In this document: positions 36,701-46,820 of the stretch, in pieces
How the letters are laid out: each line of letters opens with the position of its first letter
Numbering within the stretch: position 1 is the stretch's first letter
Assembly: GCA_948567375.1 (NCBI GenBank)
Contig: OX419762.1
Span: 18,482,001 to 18,546,000, forward strand
Source of the DNA: Lunularia cruciata
Lineage: Eukaryota; Streptophyta; Marchantiopsida; Lunulariales; Lunulariaceae
DNA: 64,000 bases
Direction of reading: 5' to 3'
Program-made: the position numbers and the translations under genes
Notes under the pieces: generated by a model
Told to the model about the DNA's origin: nothing
Databases searched by the model: none
What the model saw: the letters and a program-made list of their open reading frames with translations, nothing else

Positions 36701-37990
36701 CCCAAGATTCATAACAAGTTTTGGTTAGTTCTACAGCAAGATCCCTTCTTCCAAATGGTACATGGTCGGCTAACAATAGGTGACAAGGAGTACAACACCT
36801 TCTCCTTCAAGGAAGGCCTTCTATTCCATGCGGACCGGATCTATGTTCCAGCCAAAGGTAATCTTTGACTTGTGCACCTTCAAGAAGCCCATGATTTACC
36901 CATTGCTGGTCACATGGGTGTGGAAAAGACCTTGGGTACCCTCCAACGTCAATGGTGGTGGTCCAACATGACACGGGATGTTTGAGAATTTGTCCAAGAA
37001 TTTGTCCAATCGTGTGAGAGCTGCCAACGTAACAAGGCCAGCAACCAAAAGCCGGGTGGACTCCTTCAACCGCTTGCCGTTCCATCAACTCATTGGGAGC
37101 ATGTGAGCTTGGATCTCATCACATCCTTGCCAAAGGCAAAACAAGGACACACCGCCATCGTGGTGTTTGTAGATAAGCTTAGTAAGCAAATCCACTTGGC
37201 ACCAACCTGTGATACCGTGGATGCTCGAACCTTGGTGCAAATCTACTTCGACAATGTCTTCAAGCATCATAGAATGCCACGCGTACTCATCTCCGACCGT
37301 GATCCTTGATTTACCGGGAAGTTTTGGCAAGCACTCTTTCAGATACTCGGCACCAAACTTGCTTTTTCCACGGCCTATCATCCTCAAATTGATGGACAAA
37401 CTGAACGTGCAAATCGTACATTGGAGGATATGTTGCGTGCCTTTGTCAATGTCCACCATACCAATTGGGATGAATGTCTTGCCGTTGCCGAATTTGCCTA
37501 CAACAATTCCAAACAGGCAAGCACCGGATTCTCTCCTTTCTTTCTCAATTTTGGCCAAGATCCGCTTGTTCTTGATTCTCTTCTTGCTCCCCCTCCATCT
37601 CAGGTTCCTCATACTTCCACATTCTTGACCACTATATCCCAATCTCTCCAACAAGCCAAGTCTCACCTCCTTGTTGCTCAGAATCGCCAAAAACAATATG
37701 CGGACCACCATTGTCGAGATCTCACCTTTGAAGTCGGTGATAAAGTCATGTTATCCTCTAGTAACCTCCCTCTCCCACTTGATACCCAAGTTCGTAAACT
37801 TGCCCCTAATTGGATAGGACCTTTTGATATCACCCAAATTGTCTTTCCTGTTGCTTATCGTCTTGCCTTACCTTGTCACATGTGTATCCATCATGTCTTT
37901 CATGTTTCCAAGTTGAAACCCTTTGTTCCTAACCCTTCTTCCTTTTCCTCTCGAGTCCAACCTCCCCCTCTTCTTGTCCCTATCAATGAT
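36700..37990 (+). pseudogene. Inner element integrase
   Basis: The N-terminal zinc finger has HDLPIAGHMGVEKT and CESC (H-x-H and C-x2-C). The DDE core has VSLDLITSLPKAKQG (first Asp), VLISDRDP (second Asp) and QTERANRTLED (Glu). TGA codons at 36,866, 36,983 and 37,307 interrupt it; from 37,310 onward it is open through the GPY/F-like segment (WIGPFDI). This enzyme would insert the cDNA. Confidence 0.9.
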
Positions 37991-38128
37991 CATAAGGAGT
38001 ACAAAGTTGATCGTATCCTTGCACGTCGCCATATTCAACAAGGCCGTCACCAACATATAGAGTACAAGGTCATTTGGAAAGGGTATCCCCTTCATGATGC
38101 CACATGGGAACCTCTTTCTCACCTCTAG
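37991..38128 (+). pseudogene. Chromodomain at the integrase C-terminus
   Basis: EYKVDRILARRHIQQGRHQ followed by EYKVIWKGYPLHDATWEPL is a chromodomain: the W-K-G-x-P and ATWEP signatures are clear. In chromoviruses it steers integration to marked chromatin. It ends at TAG (38,126) and is itself intact within the broken polyprotein. Confidence 0.9.
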
Positions 38129-38190
38129 AATGCATAGATGGCCATCAAGGAATTTGAAGCTTCACTGGCAACGAGGACTTCACCAACTAG

Positions 38191-38203
38191 CGGCGGGGGA
38201 ATA
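38191..38203 (+). other. Polypurine tract of the inner element
   Basis: CGGCGGGGGAATA lies directly before the 3' LTR, the position of the plus-strand primer. The outer element has the equivalent GTGGTGGGGGAATA on the minus strand beside its 3' LTR. Confidence 0.8.
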
Positions 38204-38626
38204 TGTAACAATATGGAGTTTAGTGACGAGGTTGGTCGGGCTTACGAAGTAGAGAATAAGACAAAATAGCCTAGAATATTCTAGAAGCATCTAAGAAGCT
38301 TCTTGGGAAGCTTCCTAACTAGTTAACTTGCGCCCTAAACAGGTAGCTTCTAGAAGGAAGCTTCTAGAGCTTCTAACTAGCTTAGCTTGCACGCCAAGTA
38401 GGCAACTTCTAGAAGGAAGCTTCTTGAGAAGCTTCCTAGTTAACTTGGCTTGCACTCCAAGAAAGCGGCTCAAGGAAGCTTCTTGAAGAAGCTTCAAGGG
38501 TCTTGTATGCTACCTATAAATACCAAGGCCAAAGCTCATGCTAGGCATTTGGAGTTTTCTCTCATTCAAGTGTCCCAATGTGAGTTTCCATTCTCCTATT
38601 TCTCTCCTTGGTTTTGGTCTTTTACA
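38204..38626 (+). repeat. 3' LTR of the inner element
   Basis: Same length as the 5' LTR, ending TTTTACA, which gives the intact TGTAA...TTACA terminal inverted repeat. Perfect heat-shock elements are kept at about 38,273-38,287 and 38,474-38,488. Confidence 0.93.
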
Positions 38627-40098
38627 ATGGGTAAATCAAGGGCTTCTTGAAGGCACACAAGTCTGAAGATCAACTTTAGCTGGAACATAGATCTGGTCCT
38701 CATGGCATAGAAGGCCTTCCTTGATGGAGAAGATGTTATACTCTTTGTTGTTTGTTTTAAGGCAACCATGTATCATTTGGAAGAAGGGATCTTGTTGTAG
38801 AGCTGACTGAAACTTGTTTTGGACCTTGGAGTCAATTGACACTATCGTTATTACTGTTGTGATGAGAGGAAGAGACTTCAAATCAGATCGTCGTGATATA
38901 TCATTAAGATGATGTGAACCGACATGGTTTGTACTCAAGTTTGATGTCATAAAATTGGAGTTGTTCCTCTCATCAATGATGTTGACTCTTCATGTGTTCC
39001 AAGTGTAAGGTCTACAACAATGGTTTGTGATCAGTTTGCATGATCACTTGTTTCCCCAAGAGGTAATGCCTCCATACCTTGGTGGCATATACCATTGCAA
39101 GTTGTCCTTGATCTAGAGCAGAGTAGTTTCTTTTAGCCGTATTGAGTCGGCAAGACACAAAGGCAATGGGATGTAGTCCATCTAGGAGTTCCTATTGCAA
39201 CATTGCTCCAATTGCAAAGTTAGAAGCATCAAAATCAACCACACGGTGTAGTTGGGGGTCATAAGGTTGAAGAATGGACCTTGAAGACACCATATGTTTC
39301 AACTTCTAGAATGCCTCTTCATGCTTGGTGGTCCACTTGAAGCTCAAGTCCTTCCCCAAGAGGTCAGTCAATGGTGCAGCCACATGAGCATAATAATGGA
39401 TGAATTGTCGATAAAAACTGGCAGGTCAGTCAATGGTGCAACCACATGAGCATAATAATGGATGAATTGTTGGTAAAAACTGGCCAGTCCATTAAATGCA
39501 TGTAATTCTATAGCATCCTTTGGATTAGGCCAATCAATAATGGCCTTGATTTTCTCCTCTTCCATCTTGATCCCCTTTGATGAGATCTTGCACCCCAAGA
39601 AGGTAACTTCCTTTTGCCAAAAGGCACACTTTGACTTCTTGTAGTAAAACTTCCATTGTCGTAGTTGTCTTAGGACTTTGCACATGATTCACGTGTTTTG
39701 CATTTGTCTTGCTATAGATTGAGATATCATCCAAGAACACCACCATGTATTGATCCAATAGTCCATCCAACACCTAATGCATTTGATCCATGAAGACTAT
39801 TGGAGCATTAGTGAGCCTGAAAGGTAGAACTCTTTACTCAAAATACCCATACCTTGTATGAAAGGCCGTCTTTTGCACATCCTCCCTATCAATGGGGATT
39901 TGCCAATAGTCGCTGCAAAGATCTAGCTTGGAAAAGTATTGTGCTCCACTCAATTGATCAAGCAAGTCATCAATATGAGGAAATAGATATGCATTCTTCA
40001 TTGTTCGTTTATTGAGCACACAATAATCCATCCTTCTTTGGAACAAATAGTACCGGTGCTCCCCAAGGAGAGGTACTATGTTGTATAAAGTCCTTTTC
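38627..40098 (-). pseudogene. Outer element reverse transcriptase and RNase H remnants
   Basis: Read leftward from 40,098: a polymerase piece with [20 protein letters not shown] (40,115-39,834), then [14 protein letters not shown] (near 39,740), FWQKEVTFLGCKIS (39,685-39,368), RNase H and the linker to integrase (38,950-38,636). Frames change several times. A 62-bp tandem duplication (39,362-39,485) disrupts it further. At the inner copy's TGA 36,491 this copy has CAA. Confidence 0.85.
39362..39485. repeat. 62-bp tandem duplication
   Basis: Two adjacent copies beginning GGTCAGTCAATGGTGCA and ending AAAACTGGC, differing at a few bases, lie within the outer reverse transcriptase remnant. The inner element has the segment once. 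Confidence 0.85.
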
Positions 40099-40324
40099 CA
40101 AGAAGCTTCCTTCAAGAAGTAGTTTACTTGGCATGCAAGCTAAGCTAGTTAGAACCTTCTAGAAGCTTCCCTCTAGAAGCTACTTACTTGAGGTGCAAGT
40201 TAAGCTAAGCCGAGAAGCTTCCCAATAAGCTTCCTAGATACTTTTAGAATATTCTAGGCTTATTTATCTTATTTTTTACTTCATTAGCCCTATTCACTTC
40301 GTTGCTAAACTCCATATTGTTACA
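40099..40324 (-). repeat. 5' LTR of the outer element, truncated
   Basis: The first ~226 bases of the LTR (ending on the plus strand in CCATATTGTTACA) are kept; the rest is replaced by reverse transcriptase sequence at about 40,098. It retains GAA-TTC heat-shock half-sites around 40,250. Confidence 0.85.
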
Positions 40325-40329
40325 CTTTA

Positions 40330-43300
40330 GATCTTAAGTGTGGTTGACACTCAAACCTCAAGCATGCTATAGAAATCTTAGAGAAATAATTACAAGGATA
40401 TTATTGTATTTGAATGCTTGGATCTTATGGTCTATGCACCCAATCCACATGGAATTAATCATTTTGTATTTGTACTTTTGTGTACAAAGTTCCCGATCCA
40501 TGTTGTTGCACGAAGAGATTATTAATACATAATCTGACTAAAAAACTTATCATGTTATTTTCTTACATAAAAAAATAATGATGTTTTCTTACATAAAAAA
40601 ATTTAATTGATATTAGTCAAAGGAATTTGATCATGATCACCATAAATTAGAGAGATTGCATACTAACTAAAAAATGAGTTCGAAGTGTTCTACCTTGGAC
40701 ATATAGGTGAATTTATTAAGTTTTTAATAGTTTATGGAAGCTATAGAAAGTAACTCTTTGGAGTAACTAAAACTTATAAAAAATCTTAAAGCAAAGTGGC
40801 AGTAAAACTTATTCTTCAAACTTAATTTGGAGGTCTAAAGGCAAGAAAAAATTCTGTTCCTTCAACTTATATGGGAAGAGAAAAGCCGTAAACATCTTAC
40901 AACTTTATGAATAAGAAAGACATAACTTTAAAAGGCATTGAATAGAAATAATTAGCAAATTCATAGCAACACCTAAACTTTCATAAATTTTCCTAAAATC
41001 TTAAATTTAATTACAAGCCTAATAGGTCAAAATGATGGTTGTTTGAAGTAGTTCAACTAAATATAAGAGGAAATAAAATAAAGGAGACTTGCTCTTTCCA
41101 CCACATTTGACCCCAAAACTGAGCAATGAGACTAGTTTAGGGTAGATTTATTTACAACATTGTGGTGGAAACAGCAAAAAAGGTGGTAGAAATAGCAACT
41201 CCCAAAATAAATTATATGTTCATTTAGTAAAAAAATTTATAATATTTTCAAAATCTACAAGAACTATGTAGTGGTAAAATCACTTAAACTAGTTTGAAAG
41301 CATGAGCATGATATTATATAATAGTAATAGTATTCTAATGTTAAGTGAAAAGCTTCCACTTAATATTTGGAACAAATTTTTTATTTTTAATCTTGAATTA
41401 TAACTTAGAGAGAAAGCTTTCAATAGGTCTGAAGCCCCTTTCATGGCCTAAGAATAATGTAAACTAAATTTTATTCAAAGGTGAAAGCTTCCAAGTGATC
41501 TTTGATTATGATTTTGTGTCCTTTGTAGCACAGGGTTGGTCATGGCTAGAAGGTGGACTTTAGAGCCAAGTTTGGCCATTTTATGTTTGGATCGTAGATT
41601 AAATTTGGATACCAAATCTAGACATAAGATTGAATCTATATGAGACCTCTTTGTCTTCTTGCTCACAACTATGATGGCCATATAAATCTTAGATTGCTAG
41701 ACAAGATAGGACCTTGGTTAATAACTCAATCCTTCATAATAAGAATAATTATGTTAGAAAAACAACTTGGATTTTCTTTGCAAAATACACTCAGATCATA
41801 AAAATATCTTTTGCTTGAATTTTTACATTATGGTACCAAAAAGCAAAAGATAACGAGAAATGTTTGGCTTTCTTATTGAAAATTGTAAAAATAATTAAAA
41901 ATATGCTAATAGTCAAAATAATCTAATGAATTTTAATCACAAAGATCACTAGAACCTACTAGTATATATTACAAAAAAGATGGTAAGAAGTTTCATAGAA
42001 GAATATCAAAAGTTACCTAGGAACATTTCTAGCAATTAAGTGGTATAGAAAGGTACTCAAGGATCTCCTAATAGATTTGATATATAAGGTGTTGAGGAAA
42101 TTTGTTGTGGATTGAGGGACCTGACTAATTAAGAGGTTATTGGCTAAGCTCTCTAGGAAGTAAGCTTGCCTCTATCCTACAATAGAGGCAAGCTTACTAA
42201 AACCTTATATAATCTTCTATGTTTGGAGTATAATTTATGTTTTTTGGACCATCTTTTTTTTAAAATCTTTTCTACTTGTTTTTCTTGTCCAAAAGACTTG
42301 CTCCTAGACCACAAGATAGACTTAAATAGAATTTGAAGCGCACACAAGATATGAGTAAAATAAGGAAAAAATTCATTACATTTTGGCTCATAAAACATTT
42401 TATGTGTTATCATATTGTTAGTGTCTCAGGGGAAAGTATCCATGTTGAAAAAGATTGAGGTAATTATATGCTAAATTTTGGACAGAATTCACTTTAGTGT
42501 CTGTCAAGAAAGTCCTTCAACCCTTCGAAAGTTTTTTCATTGTTAAAATTTGTTGTTGAGACAAAGTAGACTTAAACAAGAGTGGTCTTTGGAGTTACAA
42601 ACTATATATAATAAAAATGGTCCTTTTTGTGAATTAAAGATCTCAATTTTGTTGAGTTTATCTTAGTGCATGAGATAGAACAAAGGACAGACTTGGTGAT
42701 TAAGAAGGCCACAAATTTGAGTTCTAAACCTTCAAAAATAGATCCAAAACTAAACCCTTGTATAGTTGTGACAAATTACGACACACCAAGAAGCATGGAA
42801 TTATTCAAGGGTACTCTATGGAAAAATGAGCTATTGGTTCTGAGGATAGCCATTTTAACCAAATATCCAAAATAAATTTTGACCTGTTCAAATGATAAAT
42901 AAGTTGTTAACGTAAGGGAAAACTATAACTATAGAGTTGAGTTGAAGGAGCTTAGTTAAGAAATTAAAAATTTGTCTTGGATGTTGAACTTGTCAAGATG
43001 AGTTTAGAGGTCATTATTCAAATGGACTCCATAAAAGATGTATGCATTAAGTACGGATTGATTAATATATGAACACCTAGTTCTTGATACAACTATCTAT
43101 TTGTTGATTAAAAAATAAAATAATTTTATATATTTGAAATGACTATGTTTATTATTTGCTTATATTTCTACATTAGTTGTCATCCACATCCACTAGGCAC
43201 AAGGTCCACCATCTGAATTTAAGGTCAAACTCAAGATGGATTTGCTAAAGTAACCAATTAATGTTCAAAATAAAACCAGCTACACGTTTTGATTTTATTA

Positions 43301-44444
43301 AGTTAAAGTGAGATCCTAGGTCAAAAGGACTAGATAAATAAGTAATTAAACATAATCATATTTAAAAAAGCCAATACGAGTATAGAATTCATTAATAATT
43401 TAAGGATGTAGAGGCTTGGTAACTTACATCAAGTCTAAAGAAGGTTGGATAGTCAATTATGAAAATTAGCTAGGGGTAGACTTTATGGAGGTTTGAACAA
43501 CCTTATGCAAAACAATATAGCTAAGAGTTCTATCCAAAAACAAATGTAGGTTGCTCTCATATGAAGAAGAAGGTTAGTTTAATGGGCTTTACAATAATTG
43601 GAGATTTAGGTGTAACTTTAGCCTTACTTAAGTGAGGATCATCTTGAATCCATAAAGATAACAAATAAGTTATTTAATATATTAACTTGGTTAGATGTTA
43701 CGCACTTAAATTTACCTTGCTCTTGTTTGGAAAAGAGTAGAATGTTTGTAGTTCATGATCAATTTAATTTTAGCTTAGGGTGACTTATGTCTAAGTAAGA
43801 ATAAGCTGGTTGAGCAAGGATATTAATTTTCTTATCTAAGATATTACTTATCTTTCCTAAACATGGCTAGAATGGTGTTCTTATCAATGAACTTTGAGTA
43901 GAAGGATCTATTAAAAAATGAAATTATACGTCAGAATGTATGACTTCTTAAACAAACTTTGTAGGTTATAAGAGTATCTTTATCTTTAAAGAGAGTAATA
44001 ATTGTTTCTAAAAATTATGGTTTTGTATAATTCTGCTGTCGTGGATGATTAACCTCTTATTTATGAAAATAGTTCTTGAATCGAGGATGATCATTATTCC
44101 TTTAGAGTCGACCTAACTAAGAAATGGTAATCCTAAATTTAATATACAAGTTGATCAAAGACTTACTTCTATTTATAAACTTGCATTACATAATAATTAA
44201 AGAAATTGGGCTATATTATTGTCATTAAAAAATAATATTATTTTAAGGAAGTTTGGTAGTAATTTGAGATGGATGCGGACCCATAGTCCATAAACACAAA
44301 TAATCTCGTGCGGTACTTTGGGCAATTTTAAAATATCTGGAACTAAAACATGACTAAAACTACATCGAACTTTCAGTCATAATTTGTCCCTGATGAATTG
44401 CTAAATCGAAAACATAGCAGGCATTACGAATAAACCTTCACCTT
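40330..44444. other. AT-rich region without a recognised gene
   Basis: Only frames under 80 codons, none similar to a known family. On the minus strand between 44,130 and 43,900 a broken stretch vaguely resembles retroelement protease or polymerase linker sequence, but no diagnostic motif survives. A short palindrome-like repeat (AGAGGCAAGCTTACT) flanks 42,160-42,200. Probably old transposon debris. Confidence 0.35.
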
Positions 44445-44457
44445 ACTGTATCCCATT

Positions 44458-44551
44458 GGGGCTTAGCCCCATGTTACCTTTATTGTCTCTCCCTTGTACG
44501 GCTTGATGGGGGTCTTCCCATCCTTCGTTTTTCCTACGCGGTCGCCTTTAC
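44458..44551 (+). mobile_element. 94-bp insertion of the R2-like 3' tail with 13-bp duplication
   Basis: The insert begins GGGGCTTAGCCCC, a hairpin, continues through TACGGCTTGATGGGGGTCTT and ends ACGCGGTCGCCTTTAC. It is flanked by identical ACTGTATCCCATT at 44,445-44,457 and 44,552-44,564. It matches the last ~95 bases of the long R2-like copies (reverse complement of 21,378-21,466) and carries no coding part. Confidence 0.85.
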
Positions 44552-45494
44552 ACTGTATCCCATTCACCATGAAGGTGTCATGAAGAGCAGTATTCTTTCA
44601 TGAAAGAGTGGTAAAAAATTCACGGAACTCTGCATAACATTGGGTTCTGACAGTTGACAATCACTCTCGTCAGACTAAACTTGCATCTTACTGCAAACTT
44701 GCATCTCCAATTATCGACCAGGAGGATTACAAAGACGGAACAATGTGCCGATCAGGGTGGCCCTCGTGCATAATACGCCTTACATGATGTTACAATGGAG
44801 CCGATTACCGTCCATCGTTGACGACAGAACTTGACAGAGAGAATCAATTATGCGTGGACGAGGTTAAGTTCACTGATTGGCTCCAGTTGCTACTGCAGAA
44901 CTCCCGATACTCTGTTGCCGGATGATAAAGGCTTTCCGTCCACGAACAGATAACTTGATGACCGACAGGCGACCAGGACAGAGATTGACAGGGTACCACT
45001 GTACCGACAATGGACTCATTCAAGGGACGGATCTACCTTCTATCCGAGTCAATTCGCACATTTAGACTTTTGTTCACCATGGTAACTTCCGGTTTCACTC
45101 GTAGTTTGTGTGTCCATCTGCATGAGCGGTTTACTGTTGTTCAAGCGGAAAAGAATGTTAAAATTAATTGTAGTTGGTAGTTAATTCTAAACTATGAGAA
45201 TAACCAAATTTTATTAATTTTATTTTTTATTTTAAATTTTTTGACCATGGTGAAACTTAATAAGAAGAAATTAGAAATAATTTTATAAGTAAGTGAGAAT
45301 AAATAATTAATATGCCACAAAGAGAACGGTTATTATCTAAATTCTAATGAAAAGAAAATGGTTAAAGTATTTTTATTTTACTCACCATCGTGAGTAAATT
45401 CTTGGTTTTTTATCTCGGTATAAACTCCACTCGTTCACAAAGGTGAGTGAAATTGATTTTACGCGTTTTACATGTTTGTGTAGAAACGTTTCAC

Positions 45495-45566
45495 GTCAAC
45501 AATGAGTGATATACTCCCTACTCCAAATTCGTCAACAATGAGTGATATACTCCCTACTCCAATTCA
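45495..45566. repeat. 36-bp tandem duplication
   Basis: Two adjacent copies of GTCAACAATGAGTGATATAC... with a period of 36 bases (45,495 and 45,531). Confidence 0.85.
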
Positions 45567-45911
45567 TTTTGGCATAAAGGTATTGTCTTATTGCATTCCT
45601 CGACGAATAAGGCGGATCCATGAAATAATTATATCACGTTAATTGAAAAGTGAAACTGACTTGATAGTTGAGTCGAACTTGGTCTACAAAAATTTCTCCA
45701 TATAGTGACAAGACAAGGAAGAGATAAATATAATAAATAAATACAGTTAAATACAATTTAAAATAGTCTTCCTGTATCACATCCTTTCAAACATCAATCT
45801 GAAAGCATCTGTTAGTGGTCTTGGCAAGCGACTTTGCTTACAATGCATCCTAAATTTTGAGATTATCTGTAATATCTCCTCGTTTGAGTGGACATGTTAA
45901 GTTAACTTACT

Positions 45912-45988
45912 CCCATGTTATTCTCTATGTCTTTCCCTTGGCCGGCTTGACGGGTCTTCTCATCCTTCTTGTTATCAGCTGCAATCGC
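45912..45988 (+). mobile_element. Diverged R2-like 3'-tail fragment
   Basis: CCCATGTTATTC, CCGGCTTGACGGGTCTTCTC and GCAATCGCC follow the tail in order, in the same orientation as the 44,458 copy. The hairpin's left half is lost. CTTACT at 45,906-45,911 and 45,989-45,994 may be a short duplication. Confidence 0.55.
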
Positions 45989-46782
45989 CTTACTTCGATT
46001 TACTTTAATTTAGATAAATAAAATTTGTAATGTTTTTAAAGTATTTCAAATCAAATTTCCGTGAAAGTTACTCACCATTTTATTCCGTACTGTCGTCCGT
46101 ATTGTCCGTACAGTTGTCGTATAATGGCATCTACGTTCTGGAGGTGATACTTATGGTGTTGCGTGGACTCGATTGATCATGGTAGAATACGGAAATTTTA
46201 CATTCTTTACCGTTACACAGTATCGAGGCAAGATGTAAGTCCCAAGATGAATTCGGACGTTTCTTGCACGTAGTTAGTTCTGAATTCCAAGTGCAACTAG
46301 GAATTTGTGTATGACACAAATTCATGCATTTCAGATGAAAAATGTGCCAGGAGTTTAAGCTATTTCTGATCTTATGAGAATCTACTCGAGAATAATTGGC
46401 TATATCGGGGGATTGTCTTCGAGTCCCGAGAACAGTAACTACATTCTCGAGCGCATCATGTTTCATCCATCTATCCGTCCAATCGTTGGGGAAGGTTGCT
46501 GTCTTCGAAACGATGGTTGGCATGTGATCCTGAGACATTCCGTTCGTGAACAGAAGAACATGATAACGTTACAGCACAGTAGTAGAGGGGCTCCCTGTCT
46601 GTACTCGATTGATCGACATGGTTCTGGTATGCAGTACAGTGTCACAGTCAGGCGAGTTATCGATCAACGTCACCAAACAGAACTATCGTGATGACGACAT
46701 ACATCTACGGAGTCGACTAAATTTGTAAGCGCATTGGCCGATATGGCCGTTGGTGTACTGACGTAGTCTATCCATCCATCCA

Positions 46783-46820
46783 GGGGGAGGGGGTGGCAAG
46801 GGGGGCGGGCGGGCGGGTGG
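46783..46820 (+). other. G-rich tract with G-quadruplex potential
   Basis: Runs of 5, 5, 6, 3, 3 and 3 guanines separated by one to six bases lie within 40 bases, far more G-rich than the surroundings. No gene start is identified beside it. Confidence 0.75.

Larger units (their letters stand above)
32924..38626 (+). mobile_element. Inner Ty3/gypsy chromovirus-type retrotransposon, near full length (5.7 kb)
   Basis: Two 423-bp LTRs (32,924-33,346 and 38,204-38,626) differ at 12 positions by my count, about 97% identity. The 5-bp flanks are ATAGG (32,919-32,923) and ATGGG (38,627-38,631), one mismatch. Order inside: primer-binding site, gag with zinc knuckle, protease, reverse transcriptase, RNase H, integrase, chromodomain, polypurine tract. 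This is the chromovirus order. Stops and two frameshifts make it non-autonomous. It inserted in opposite orientation into a relative of its own family. Confidence 0.93.
30425..40324 (-). mobile_element. Outer Ty3/gypsy chromovirus-type element, degenerate, hosting two later insertions
   Basis: The minus-strand element has TG...CA termini and identical CTTTA duplications at 30,420-30,424 and 40,325-40,329. From right to left it reads: partial 5' LTR (40,324 to about 40,099), reverse transcriptase and RNase H pieces (to 38,627), inserted sister element (32,924-38,626), integrase zinc-finger piece (32,859-32,923), inserted solo LTR (32,094-32,858), integrase core and chromodomain remnants (32,093 to about 30,887), polypurine tract and 3' LTR (30,851-30,425). 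Part of the 5' LTR, the primer site, gag and protease are missing by one internal deletion. Confidence 0.85.

Noticed and set aside
46370-46440. Possible tRNA-like T-arm (TTCGAGTCCCGAGAAC)
   Set aside because: No matching D-arm, anticodon arm or acceptor stem could be found around it.
46131-46538. 135-codon minus-strand frame
   Set aside because: No recognisable domain, overlapped by a 105-codon frame on the other strand, and no splice or promoter context.
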